Notes: generated from the sequence alone by a model not told the origin. Shown: positions 15,795 through 24,683, counted from the first letter of the stretch. The stretch: DNA of 33,731 nucleotides from Gemmatimonadota bacterium (GCA_022820995.1 JAJEEM010000014.1:1-33731); one strand, 5' to 3'. Numbers and translations: made by a program.

Positions 15795-18700
15795 CAGTGC
15801 GCCTCTTCGCCTTCGCCGGCCGCGGCCGGTTCACCGTGTCCGCCGGCCGCCATGTGCTTGTGCGTGACGTCCTCGAGGTAGGTGATCGCCGGCCGCACGC
15901 CGAGTTCGCCGAGCGCGTGGTAGCCGCGGGCGCTCTTCGCCTTGCGGGAGACCTCGCTCGCCGGATCCTTGAGGTTGCCGAAGGTGATCGCGTTCGTCGG
16001 ACAGCTCGACTGGCAGGCGGTCATCACCTCGCCGTCCGCGACCAGCCGGTCCTCCTCCTTCGCGTCGATCTTTGCCTTGTTGATCCGGTGCACGCACATC
16101 GTGCACTTCTCCATCACCCCCACCTCGCGGACGGTGATGTCCGGATTGAGCTGGAGGTTCAGGGGCCAGGGGAAGGCGCCGCCTTCGCGGCCGCGCTCGT
16201 TGTCGTGGTTGAACCAGTTGAAGCGCCGCACCTTGTAGGGACAGTTGTTCGCGCAGTATCGCGTGCCGACGCAGCGGTTGTAGACCTGGACGTTGAGCCC
16301 CTCCGGGCTGTGGTACGTCGCGTAGACCGGGCACACCGGCTCGCACGGCGCGTCGCCGCAGTGCTGGCAGAGCATCGGCTGCTGGACGGTCTGGAACCCG
16401 CCGTCTTCCGTCTCCTCCTCGAAGCGGTGGATCCGCATCCACGACATCTCCCGCCGCAGCGCGGCCTGCTCTTCGCCCACGGTGGGGATGTTGTTCTCGG
16501 AGTAGCACGACGTGACGCAGGCGCCGCAGCCGGTGCAGGAGTTGAGGTCGATGACCATGCCCCAGCGGTACGGGCTGTTCGGATCCGAGTCCCATGCGGC
16601 TTCGACCATCTCGACGAGGTCGATCTCGTGCGCCTCGACCTCGTGGAGCGCGTCCTCGACGTTCATCGCGTGGACGATTTCGCGGTCGAGGTCGTCGGTG
16701 GAGCCCTGCGTGACGACGAGCCGCGCGGTCTCTCCGGTGGCCGCGACGGTGACCGCCGTCCCGGCGTACGCCAGCGCGCCGGAGCCGGGGTCCGCGTTCG
16801 CCGCGAGGAGGTCCAGCGGGTTCACGCCGCGGTTCCGCGCGTGGCGGCCGTATTCCGTGTGCCCCTGTCCGAGCGGGATCGCCACCGTGTCGGGGCGGAT
16901 GCCGCGGTAGACGTAGACCGGCGCCTCGATGGCGCCCTGGTCGGATTCGACGCGGACGACATCGCCGCGGTCGACGCCGAGGGACTCGGCCATGTCCGGG
17001 TGCATCTCGACCCAGGAATTCCACACGACCTTCGTGATCGCGTCGGGCTGCTCCTGCATCCAGGAGCGGTTCGCGCCGCGGCCGTCGTAGAACTGGGCCG
17101 TCGGGTAGACGACGAGTTGCGTGCCGGAGGGCGCCTGCGGGAGCGCGAAGCCGCCGCCATCGCCGCTCGCGGGCGCGTCGCCCTCGCCGGCCTCCGCGTC
17201 ACCGTCGCCCGCCCATGCCGCCGCCGAGGCACCGCCGCGCCGGAGCGCGTCGAGCCACGCCGCGTGGTCGCCGAGCCGCTCGGTCAAGGTGTTCCGCAGC
17301 ACCGTGGCGTAATCCGTCCCGCTGAAGGCCCCGCCCTGTCCCGCCGCGTTCGCGACGTTCAGCAGCAGGTCCTCGCGCTGCCGCGTATCGAACACCGGGT
17401 GCATGAGCGGCTGTCCGAGCGCCATCGTGCCCCCCGCCAGTTCGGCGTCGCACCACGACTCGAGCGCGTGGTGGCACGGGAGCACCCAGCCGCAGGCCGA
17501 CGCCGTCTCGTCGAGGTGCGGCGTGACCGCGACCGTGTTCGCCACGTTGGCGAGCGCCTCGCCGAACCCCGCGGCCGCCGGGAGGGCGTAGGCGGGATTG
17601 CACCCGGACACGATGAGCGTCCGCACCTGGCCGGCCCGCATGCGCCCGATCAGGGCCTGCATGTCCGCGAAGCTCGCCGTCGTGCCCTCGGGCGCGCCGT
17701 CTCCCGGGAAGACCGAGCGGCCTGTCGCGCCCAGCACCTCGTTGAGCGCCGCCACCGCCTGCTGCGCCTGCCGGGCATCGGCCCCCTGCGACTCGAGCCC
17801 CGGCGGAATCGCGACCGCGTTCTCCGCGGCGGCGAGTTCCTCCCCGAGCGCGCGGATCGCGTCGGCCGAGACGCCGGCGACTTCGGCGGCCGACTCCGGC
17901 GACACGGTGGGCAGTCCGGCTGGAAGCTCGGCGCCGCGTGAGGCGGCCACGACGCCGGCGACGGCGAGCGCCACGGCGCCCTCGGTGCCCGCGCGGGCTT
18001 CGACCCACTCATCCGCGTTCGCGCCGGTGAGCGAGAGGCGCGGCCCGACGAAGGTGAACTTCGCGTGGTGGTGGGCGTCGATGTCGCGCGCAGCCGCGAA
18101 GCTCGCGGCAATCTGCGTCGGCGCGAGCCAGGTGCCGAGGAAGTCGGCCCCGAAGCAGGCGATCCGGTCCGCCGAGGAGAGGTCGAAGCGCGGCATGCCC
18201 GCGCCGCCGCTCACGTCCGCGGTCCCCGCCGCCAGCGCGTCGTTCGAGAACGGCTCCCAGGCGACGTGCTCGACCCCCATCACGCGCGCCCAGTCCGCGA
18301 TGAAGCGGCCCGTCGTGCCCGTGACCCGGCCCGTCAGGAGCACCCCGCCGCCGACGCGCACCGCATTCGTGAGCGCGGCCGTCCCATCCTCCCAGTTCGC
18401 GTACTGGAAGGGAGGCGCCCCCTCCTCCGTCGACGGATTTCGCTGGAGCGGCTGACTCACGCGATCCGGATCGTAGAGGTCCTGCAGCGCGGAGTGCGTG
18501 AGCGACGAGAGGCCGCTCGTGCCGCCCCCGAACCGGTCGTTGGGGCTCAGGCCGAGGACGCGGCCGTCACGCACCTGCGCATGGACGGCGACCGGTTCCG
18601 GCCCCGCATCCGCCAGCACGGTCGCGTAGGTCTCGGAAACGCCCGGCGTGATCCCCTCTTCCTCGACGAGACTGGGGATGAGCTTGTCCCCGAAGTTCGG

Positions 18701-18895
18701 CGGCCCGCACGCCGCCAGCGTCGCGGCTCCGGCCCCGGAAGTCCCCAGCACCTTCAGGAAGCGGCGGCGGGAAGTCCCCGTTCCGTTCGCCGCCGCGCCG
18801 TTCAGGGCCTCCGGCTCCGGCGTAGCGCCGCCCGAACCCGTCCCGCCGCAGCCGCAGTCGCCGCAGCCGCCGCTGCTCCCGTTCAGTAGTGACAT
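15794..18895 (-). CDS. actB: Alternative complex III iron-sulfur subunit ActB
   Basis: A 1033-residue periplasmic-side subunit that joins a molybdopterin-oxidoreductase-like domain (about 70-740) to a ferredoxin-like iron-sulfur domain (about 785-965). The Tat signal is SRRRFLKVLG (42-51) and is followed by LAAC (Cys63), so a lipid anchor is possible. Cluster motifs in order: CTGCGACVTSC, CQHCGDAPCEPVC, CVGTRYCANNC, CTMC with a distant CQSSC; these fit three or four clusters. As in other ActB proteins, the first domain is thought to lack molybdenum. The very N-terminus has an extra Cys-rich stretch (Cys11, Cys14, Cys16) before the Tat signal. ATG 18895 lies inside the end of actA (13-base overlap). 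Confidence 0.93.
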   Translation of the reverse strand: MSLLNGSSGGCGDCGCGGTGSGGATPEPEALNGAAANGTGTSRRRFLKVLGTSGAGAATLAACGPPNFGDKLIPSLVEEEGITPGVSETYATVLADAGPEPVAVHAQVRDGRVLGLSPNDRFGGGTSGLSSLTHSALQDLYDPDRVSQPLQRNPSTEEGAPPFQYANWEDGTAALTNAVRVGGGVLLTGRVTGTTGRFIADWARVMGVEHVAWEPFSNDALAAGTADVSGGAGMPRFDLSSADRIACFGADFLGTWLAPTQIAASFAAARDIDAHHHAKFTFVGPRLSLTGANADEWVEARAGTEGAVALAVAGVVAASRGAELPAGLPTVSPESAAEVAGVSADAIRALGEELAAAENAVAIPPGLESQGADARQAQQAVAALNEVLGATGRSVFPGDGAPEGTTASFADMQALIGRMRAGQVRTLIVSGCNPAYALPAAAGFGEALANVANTVAVTPHLDETASACGWVLPCHHALESWCDAELAGGTMALGQPLMHPVFDTRQREDLLLNVANAAGQGGAFSGTDYATVLRNTLTERLGDHAAWLDALRRGGASAAAWAGDGDAEAGEGDAPASGDGGGFALPQAPSGTQLVVYPTAQFYDGRGANRSWMQEQPDAITKVVWNSWVEMHPDMAESLGVDRGDVVRVESDQGAIEAPVYVYRGIRPDTVAIPLGQGHTEYGRHARNRGVNPLDLLAANADPGSGALAYAGTAVTVAATGETARLVVTQGSTDDLDREIVHAMNVEDALHEVEAHEIDLVEMVEAAWDSDPNSPYRWGMVIDLNSCTGCGACVTSCYSENNIPTVGEEQAALRREMSWMRIHRFEEETEDGGFQTVQQPMLCQHCGDAPCEPVCPVYATYHSPEGLNVQVYNRCVGTRYCANNCPYKVRRFNWFNHDNERGREGGAFPWPLNLQLNPDITVREVGVMEKCTMCVHRINKAKIDAKEEDRLVADGEVMTACQSSCPTNAITFGNLKDPASEVSRKAKSARGYHALGELGVRPAITYLEDVTHKHMAAGGHGEPAAAGEGEEAH

Positions 18896-19692
18896 GCCGC
18901 GCAATCCGTGGGAGCCCGGGTCCGGCCGTAGTCCGTGTCGATGTCCCTCGGGTAGAATCCTTCCGGCTGCCGAGGCGCCGGCGCCAGCGGCGGCGGGTTG
19001 TCCCGCGCCAGGGTGTGGTCCGTCGCGAAATCGCCCTCGTAGGGAGCCTGCCGGTGGCACTCGAGACACCAGCCCATCGTGAGCGGCGCCCACTGGTAGA
19101 CCCGGTCCATCTCCTCGACCGGACCGTGGCAGTCCTGGCACTCGAGGTTCCGCACGTGGGCCTTGTGGCTGAACTGCACGAACTCCGGCAGCTTGTACAC
19201 CCACTCCCATTCGATCGGCTCGCCGCGGGCCTCGTACTGGCGAAGCTCCTCGACCGGCGGCAGCCCCGTCCCCGCGATGCGGTGGCACCCCATGCAGACC
19301 TCGAGCGACGGAACGACGCCCGACACCGACTCCTCCGTCCCCACATGGCAGTACATGCAGTCGATCTGGAGGTCCGTCACGTGGAAGCGGTGGTTGAACG
19401 GGATCGGCTGCTCGGGTCCGCGGCTCGCGTTCTCGTGATCGTAGATCGCGCGCCACTGCGCCGGCATCGTCGCGAGATCCTGCTCTTCGGCGAACTGCGC
19501 AGCCGCGGCCGCCGTCTCGCCCTCGCCCGCCGCCTGCGGATCCGCGCTCTCCTGGACATGCAGGAAGGAGGACGGATCGAGGCTCGCGACAGCGATCTCG
19601 AGTTCGCCGGTTGAAGGCCGGTACAGCGCCAGAGCGGTGGCGCCGAGGGCCGCAGCGAGGACGCCCGCGGCCGCGCGAGAGCTTATCTTCAT
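18883..19692 (-). CDS. actA: Alternative complex III pentaheme cytochrome c ActA
   Basis: The multiheme subunit of 269 residues, with an N-terminal membrane anchor or signal (residues 8-23). Five CxxCH sites are visible: CMYCH (112), CMGCH (133), CQDCH (185), CLECH (209) and CAACH (264), the last just two codons before the stop. Five hemes match ActA of characterised complexes. ATG 19692 is preceded by GAGAGGCGG and is the first gene of the act operon; the upstream in-frame extension has no signal-like sequence. The promoter must lie between it and the tRNA cluster, which is divergent. Confidence 0.92.
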   Translation of the reverse strand: MKISSRAAAGVLAAALGATALALYRPSTGELEIAVASLDPSSFLHVQESADPQAAGEGETAAAAAQFAEEQDLATMPAQWRAIYDHENASRGPEQPIPFNHRFHVTDLQIDCMYCHVGTEESVSGVVPSLEVCMGCHRIAGTGLPPVEELRQYEARGEPIEWEWVYKLPEFVQFSHKAHVRNLECQDCHGPVEEMDRVYQWAPLTMGWCLECHRQAPYEGDFATDHTLARDNPPPLAPAPRQPEGFYPRDIDTDYGRTRAPTDCAACHY

Positions 19693-19842
19693 CCGCCTCT
19701 CTGAGGGGGAATCGACGATGTGAAACGCCCGGCCGCCTCCGCCGTCGGAAGCGCGGGTCGCGAACAAGGTAAACCCCGCTCCGGTGGATGCAACCGTAGC
19801 CGCGAACCCTCGAACCGGCACCCGCCGGAGCACCCCCCGAGG

Positions 19843-19871
19843 TTGACCGATTCGGCTCGTTCCTTTAGCAT
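19843..19871 (+). promoter_or_regulatory. Promoter of the tRNA cluster
   Basis: A -35 box TTGACC (19843-19848) and a -10 box TAGCAT (19866-19871) are separated by 17 bases, with matches of 5/6 and 4/6 to the sigma-70 consensus. The start site would lie about 45 bases before tRNA-Val. The six tRNA genes downstream run the same way with short spacers and could form a single transcript. Confidence 0.55.
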
Positions 19872-19922
19872 TGTGTCGTCCGAGCGGGCTCCCACCCGGG
19901 GTCCGCTCGTCTTGTCTTCGGG

Positions 19923-19996
<74 letters not shown>

Positions 19997-20013
19997 TCGA
20001 AACGCCGCTGCAG

Positions 20014-20088
20014 GGGGCTGTAGCTCAGTCTGGTTAGAGTGCCGGTCTGTCACACCGGAGGTCGCGGGTTCAAATCCCGTCAGCCCCG
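20014..20088 (+). tRNA. tRNA-Asp (GTC)
   Basis: Acceptor GGGGCTG pairs with CAGCCCC; anticodon stem CCGGT/ACCGG with loop CTGTCAC (anticodon GTC); T loop TTCAAAT; discriminator G, as usual for Asp. CCA is not encoded. Confidence 0.95.
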
Positions 20089-20117
20089 TCCCCAGAGGAC
20101 AAGAGGGAGTCGAGCGA

Positions 20118-20191
20118 GGGGCCGTAGCTCAGTTTGGGAGAGCGCTTGAATCGCACTCAAGAGGTCGCGGGTTCAAATCCCGCCGGCTCCA
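20118..20191 (+). tRNA. tRNA-Ala (CGC)
   Basis: Acceptor GGGGCCG pairs with CGGCTCC, giving the G3-U70 wobble that identifies alanine tRNAs. Anticodon stem CTTGA/TCAAG with loop ATCGCAC (anticodon CGC). Discriminator A. CCA not encoded. A short T-run follows. Confidence 0.94.
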
Positions 20192-20270
20192 TTTTTCCGT
20201 CGTCGCGTCCACCCCCGGCACCCCGCGAGCCTTCTCGCACGGGTTCGCCCCGGGTAGCGGTCGACGGCTC

Positions 20271-20342
20271 GCCACCGTAGCTCAGGGGTAGAGCACCGCA
20301 TTCGTAATGCGGCGGTCGTCGGTTCAAATCCGACCGGTGGCT
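20271..20342 (+). tRNA. tRNA-Thr (CGT)
   Basis: Acceptor GCCACCG pairs with CGGTGGC; anticodon stem CCGCA/TGCGG with loop TTCGTAA (anticodon CGT); T loop TTCAAAT; discriminator T. CCA not encoded. Confidence 0.94.
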
Positions 20343-20409
20343 CTGGCAGCACCCCTCCAGGCCGCGGCTCGCAGGCTGGCCAGGCCGGCAGCCGGAGGGA
20401 GCAGCACAC

Positions 20410-20482
20410 GCGGGTGTAGCTCAGTTGGTAGAGCGCAACCTTGCCAAGGTTGAGGTCGCCGGTTCGAATCCGGTCACCCTCT
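20410..20482 (+). tRNA. tRNA-Gly (GCC), with acceptor mismatch
   Basis: Anticodon stem CAACC/GGTTG with loop TTGCCAA (anticodon GCC), D arm and T loop TTCGAAT are regular. Acceptor GCGGGTG faces CACCCTC, so position 2 (C) meets position 71 (T) and does not pair; the usual partner would be G. Discriminator T, as is common in bacterial tRNA-Gly. CCA not encoded. Confidence 0.9.
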
Positions 20483-20556
20483 CTCAAGCCGGATCGCCGC
20501 TCCGTTTGCGAGCGCGACCCCGGCCCCGCGCCTCACGCGCGGTCCGCAGTACCCCT

Positions 20557-20630
20557 CGGGGCGTGGCTCAGTCCGGTAGAGCGCTGCGTTCGGGACGCAG
20601 AGGTCCCCGGTTCAAATCCGGGCGCCCCGA
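20557..20630 (+). tRNA. tRNA-Pro (CGG)
   Basis: Acceptor CGGGGCG pairs with CGCCCCG, with the C1-G72 pair typical of bacterial proline tRNAs. Anticodon stem CTGCG/CGCAG with loop TTCGGGA (anticodon CGG). Discriminator A. Last tRNA of the cluster and the border of the accessory region; part of its 3' end recurs at 20733. Confidence 0.94.
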
Positions 20631-20732
20631 TTTCTCGCCCGCCTTATCATCTCAGCTGGGCGTACTGTTCGGTCCGCCTGGGCTATCCCGTCGCCCCCCG
20701 GATTACGCGGGCCGCCGAAGGCGGTCGTAGCG

Positions 20733-20746
20733 AAATCCGGGCGCCC
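20733..20746 (+). repeat. Direct repeat of the tRNA-Pro 3' end, candidate attachment site
   Basis: The 14 bases AAATCCGGGCGCCC at 20733-20746 are identical to 20614-20627 inside the T arm and acceptor of tRNA-Pro. Copies of a tRNA 3' end are left when an island integrates at a tRNA gene. Here the copy is only 119 bases away and no integrase is seen, so it may be the remnant of an earlier event. Confidence 0.4.
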
Positions 20747-20830
20747 GCGGCCCGGTCAACATGCTGCAGTTTTCGCATGCTCCTCCGTCGACCGCGCCAG
20801 CGGTCGCGGACGATCGGTCCAGCGACGACC

Positions 20831-21703
20831 TCAGGACGAGACAGCAAAACGCGCTTCCGAAACGATGGTGTCGTAGCGTTCGACGAACTCGGCGAACTTC
20901 TTCGGGTCACGGTTGTACGATCGCAGCCAATTCTCGATCCCCGCCGGTAGCACAGCCATTACGAACCTTGCGACGTGGAGGACCTTCATTCCATCGACGA
21001 AGAGTGGAACATCACGGTCCGCGTGAGTGAACCGCGGCAGCAGGCGGTGCGTCCTTCCAGAACGGACCTTTCTTGAGTCGAGGTTCGTCATGTGGATCAG
21101 CGAATTCCTCAGCTGCCAGAGTTCATCCGACGTAACGCCAACCCTCGCAAGATCACAGTAGTCGTCCAACCACCTGGCAAAACAATCATTGCGTTTCGGA
21201 CCGTACTCGACGTACCCCAACGTATCGATCATGGAGAAAACCAGCTTCAAGCACGAAATGTGCTTTCCGCTACTACGCAGGAGATGAATCGCCTCAAAAT
21301 AGTCGTCCTGTATGAGCTGAGGAAAATCGAATCCGCCGTCGGTCATGTACATCAGGAGGTAGTCGGGCGTGGCGCTGTCACTCGACTCATCACGGGTCTC
21401 GTCTGCGCAGACCTCATCGTTCACGATGCGCGTAGCGCAGTACACGGCGTCCTCACCCACGATGCCCTTTTCGACCAACTCGTTGACGAATGGATGCAGG
21501 CGATCCATAACTTCGAAGTCACGCCACAGGATTGGCATTGCCAGGTCTTCGCGCTGCGCATCCGGATGGTCGGGCTGAACCCTCGATTGCAGGAAGCTCG
21601 TCAGTTCTTCGTACGTACCGGTCCGCTCGTACGTACGCCAGCCGATAGCGTGGATGTGCGTCCCGTCTCCGTAGAAGAAGATGTTGACGAGTGGTTTCTT
21701 CAT
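20831..21703 (-). CDS. HEPN-motif protein of unknown family
   Basis: A soluble protein of 290 residues. The C-terminal half (about 134-250) is helical and carries R199-N-S-L-I-H204, an Rx4H motif like the catalytic motif of HEPN ribonucleases found in toxins and antiphage proteins. The N-terminal half (about 1-125) starts with a compact alpha/beta-looking region (VNIFFYGDGTHIHAIGW) and has an acidic linker (DETRDESSDS); I recognise no family for it. GGAG lies immediately before the ATG at 21703, closer than ideal, but an in-frame stop lies nine codons up and no better start exists. It is the last gene of the minus-strand set, 161 bases after the MmeI-like enzyme. A role as RNase or effector is inferred from the motif alone. 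Confidence 0.6.
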   Translation of the reverse strand: MKKPLVNIFFYGDGTHIHAIGWRTYERTGTYEELTSFLQSRVQPDHPDAQREDLAMPILWRDFEVMDRLHPFVNELVEKGIVGEDAVYCATRIVNDEVCADETRDESSDSATPDYLLMYMTDGGFDFPQLIQDDYFEAIHLLRSSGKHISCLKLVFSMIDTLGYVEYGPKRNDCFARWLDDYCDLARVGVTSDELWQLRNSLIHMTNLDSRKVRSGRTHRLLPRFTHADRDVPLFVDGMKVLHVARFVMAVLPAGIENWLRSYNRDPKKFAEFVERYDTIVSEARFAVSS

Positions 21704-21864
21704 CTCCTGATTTGTCTCCCTTGTCGGTTAGTGCCCGAGACGGTGACAACGAACATCGGACTCGCGCGGCAAGCTCCCGGTCGCTGCCGCCGGACGTGAC
21801 GTAAGAAGGGGACTCGCGCTCTGCTGGCGGGGGGGCGGGCCCGTGTCAGAAGCCGATCTGAGGT

Positions 21865-24645
21865 CTAGGGCCGCCGCCGCTTTGGTTTCTTGACCCCAAT
21901 GCCGAGGGGTACGCGCATCTTCTCGTAGAGCATGAAGAGATGCTCGGCGCGTTCACGCTCCGAGGCGAATCCCGTCCGGCGATAGAGCCGGTCCACGGCG
22001 CGGTCGATCGCTTGGTGTGCGCGGCGTAGGTCGGGCGGCATCAAGTCCGGGTCGTAGAGATCCGCCAGCGTCGCGTCAGGATAGGCGGCGCGAGTTTCGA
22101 TCACAGCCTTCGCCAAGGGTTCCAGCTTCGAGACATCGGATTTGGCGGGGGGCATCGGAAAGGTGTTGTAGACCATGCCGATACCGTAGCTGTAGTCGCT
22201 CTTGAGCCGTCCTCCGATGTAGCGTAGCCAAGCCATGTGCATCGCCGACGTCAGAACGGCGAACTGCGAGAGAGCCGCTTCGGGAAGTATCCGAAGCTTG
22301 TTGCTCGGGATCACAGGCGGCTCCAGCCATGCGATAGGCACGTAATCGCGCCGTTCCGTGCTGACCTCGGGGATCACGAGGAAGGGAGTCGTGGGGAGGA
22401 CGTTGACGTTGTATTGCGTCGGATAGTTGGCGAGCCTCTGTGTCTGCTTGCGCGGGCTGTCGGACCGGAACTCGCGGACCTTGGCGATTCGTTCCCGAAC
22501 CTTGGGCATGTCCGCCAGAACGTTAGGCGGGGCATCGTGTAGGGCGAGAATCCAGCGGTACCGATTCTCGAGGTAATCCCGCCCGCTCGCATAGGGCCGA
22601 ATGAACGGCTCTGCTGCGGGTTCCATCGCCAGGAACTCATCTCGAACTTGCTCGGACGAAAAGATGTACTCGCCGTCGTCGATCGGCTGGCATCCACTGA
22701 TCAGCTTGGGTAGCCCGTTCACCGGCGTGCTCTCTTCACGCACCGTTAGGTGCGGGTCCGTCAAGCCGCTGGCGTCGAACAGGTACGGTGAGAGCGCGGC
22801 GTGTTCGGTTTCCTCCGGATGGCCCTTGATGTCCGGATAGCTGAACAGGCGCTTCGCCGACCGCACCTCCCCCCGGCCGTCCAGCCCGATGATGACCACA
22901 TGCACTTGGGCTTTTCCGCGTGCGTCGGACCTCCATGCGAAGGTCCGGTGCGCAAAAGCGATCTCCAGCGCGCATCGGTTGAAGAGGATCGGCCAAAGTT
23001 GGGCCACCTGCTCCCCCTGGGTGATCGAATTCGTCGCAACGAAGGAAATCCGGACCTTCGTGCTCCGCGCGTATTCCCCCGCCTTGATGAACCACGCGGA
23101 CACGTAGTCGAGCGTACCTCCGTCCCCGCCGAGGTCCGCAATTCTCCGCACTTGGGCGCGCTGAGCGGGGCTCTGGAACTTCGCACCCCCGAACGGCGGA
23201 TTGCCGAACACGAAGGCGCATGCCTCCGGCGGCAGCAATTCCGCCCAATCCATCTCGAGCGCATCCCCGTGGACGATGTGCGGTGAGGACGTGAGCGGGA
23301 TACGGGCGTATATCTGGCCGAATTCCAAACTCAGCCGGTTGTTCATGATGTGGTCCATCATCCACAGCGCCGCTTCGGCGATGCGGGCCGGGAACTCGCT
23401 CAACTCGATCCCGTAGAACTGGTCCACATCGACGACTGACAACGTCTCCGCCAGGACGTCGAGTTGTTTGTCGGGATGGATCTCTTTAAGGACTTTGATC
23501 TCCAACTCGCGCAGCTCGCGATAGGCGATGATGAGGAAGTTGCCGCACCCGCACGCCGGATCGAAGAACGTCATGCTGCCGAGCTTCTCCTGGAAGCGGC
23601 GCAGATCGGCACGGCGACGGCTGTCCTTGCGGCGCTCCAGGCGCTCGAACTCGGTCCGCAGGTCATCGAGGAACAGCGGTTCGATCACCTTGAGGATGTT
23701 CTTCTCGGTCGTGTAGTGCGCGCCTTGGGCCCGCCGCTCCGCCGGATCCATGACCGACTGGAAGAGCGCGCCGAAGATGGCCGGCGAAATGTTGGACCAG
23801 TCGAAACGGGACGCGTCGAGGAGCTTCTCCCGCATGGACGCGTCAAACGCCGGAATACGCAGCGGCCCGTCGAACAGGTCGCCATTGACGTACGGAAACT
23901 GGGCCAAGTCCTCGTCGAGTGTCGCCGTTCGATCCTCTTCGGGCGTATCGAGGACTTGGAAGAGCTGCGTAAGCATCGCCCCGAGGTCGGTCCCGTCCTC
24001 GCGCGTGCGTGACTCCAGGAAGTCGAACAGGATATCGCGCGGCTCGAAGACGCCCGTATCGTCGGCGAAGAGACAGAACACGATGCGCACCAGGAACCGC
24101 TCCAGGTCGTGGCCCCGGTAGCCTGCGGCTTCGAGCGCATCGTGGAGGCGGCCAACCAGCTCGGCGGCCTCGACGTTCGCTGGATCTTGATCCCGAAACG
24201 TCCGCCGCTGAACGCCGAGGATGAAACCGAACGCCTCGACATGGGCGGGCAGTTCGGCGAGAGGGAACGCCAGCTTCCGTCGCTCGGCGAGATCGTGAAG
24301 CTCGAAGGTCTGGAAATCGCTCACCAGGATGTAGCGAGGGCGGTCGCGCTCGGGCAGCGCGTCGAAATAGTCCCCGGCTTGCCCATACGCTTTAGCGAGA
24401 TCGCGACCGGCGCTCTTCTGCTCGACGATCAGCACGCCCGGCCAGAACAAATCGATGAAGCCCGAGCGGTCGTCGAGCTTGGAGACGTGCTCCTCGTAGC
24501 GTGCGACGGATCGACGGCGGACGTCGAACACCTCGAAGAACTCGTTGTAGAAGCTCTGCGTCTCGCCCTTCTCGTATGCCGCGTCCCGCCATTCCTCAGC
24601 GAACTTCGCGGCGCGCACGCGCACCTCGTTCCACGACAAGCGCAT
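21865..24645 (-). CDS. MmeI-like type IIL restriction-modification enzyme
   Basis: A single 926-residue chain that should both methylate and cut DNA, close in length to MmeI. The N-terminal nuclease site has the MmeI-type pattern D-x9-E-x-K (Asp65, Glu75, Lys77). A helical linker follows, then an N6-adenine methyltransferase with motif I FDPACGCGNF (361-370) and motif IV NPPF (482-485). The C-terminal third is a target-recognition region with YPTQYNVN, VIPSNKLRI and DYSYGIGMVYNTFP blocks typical of the family. In such enzymes methylation of one strand protects the host and no separate methylase is needed. ATG 24645 has GAGGT ten bases upstream. It is downstream of the XRE and ImmA genes on the same strand and may share their control. 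The recognition site cannot be read from the sequence. Confidence 0.9.
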   Translation of the reverse strand: MRLSWNEVRVRAAKFAEEWRDAAYEKGETQSFYNEFFEVFDVRRRSVARYEEHVSKLDDRSGFIDLFWPGVLIVEQKSAGRDLAKAYGQAGDYFDALPERDRPRYILVSDFQTFELHDLAERRKLAFPLAELPAHVEAFGFILGVQRRTFRDQDPANVEAAELVGRLHDALEAAGYRGHDLERFLVRIVFCLFADDTGVFEPRDILFDFLESRTREDGTDLGAMLTQLFQVLDTPEEDRTATLDEDLAQFPYVNGDLFDGPLRIPAFDASMREKLLDASRFDWSNISPAIFGALFQSVMDPAERRAQGAHYTTEKNILKVIEPLFLDDLRTEFERLERRKDSRRRADLRRFQEKLGSMTFFDPACGCGNFLIIAYRELRELEIKVLKEIHPDKQLDVLAETLSVVDVDQFYGIELSEFPARIAEAALWMMDHIMNNRLSLEFGQIYARIPLTSSPHIVHGDALEMDWAELLPPEACAFVFGNPPFGGAKFQSPAQRAQVRRIADLGGDGGTLDYVSAWFIKAGEYARSTKVRISFVATNSITQGEQVAQLWPILFNRCALEIAFAHRTFAWRSDARGKAQVHVVIIGLDGRGEVRSAKRLFSYPDIKGHPEETEHAALSPYLFDASGLTDPHLTVREESTPVNGLPKLISGCQPIDDGEYIFSSEQVRDEFLAMEPAAEPFIRPYASGRDYLENRYRWILALHDAPPNVLADMPKVRERIAKVREFRSDSPRKQTQRLANYPTQYNVNVLPTTPFLVIPEVSTERRDYVPIAWLEPPVIPSNKLRILPEAALSQFAVLTSAMHMAWLRYIGGRLKSDYSYGIGMVYNTFPMPPAKSDVSKLEPLAKAVIETRAAYPDATLADLYDPDLMPPDLRRAHQAIDRAVDRLYRRTGFASERERAEHLFMLYEKMRVPLGIGVKKPKRRRP

Positions 24646-24683
24646 CAGACTACCTCACCGTCGTTTCGGTCATCGGGACGTGG

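Noticed and set aside
15797..17941. Long plus-strand frame opposite actB
   Set aside because: It is antisense to a clear ActB and has a composition (Arg, His, Val) typical of GC-rich shadow frames.
19693..19842. Promoter for the act operon on the minus strand
   Set aside because: A TTGCAT/TACCTT pair with about 16 bases between is present but matches the consensus too weakly to be called.
20712..20724. Hairpin CCGCC-GAA-GGCGG after the tRNA cluster as terminator
   Set aside because: The stem is only five pairs with no T-run, and such short GC stems are common in this sequence.
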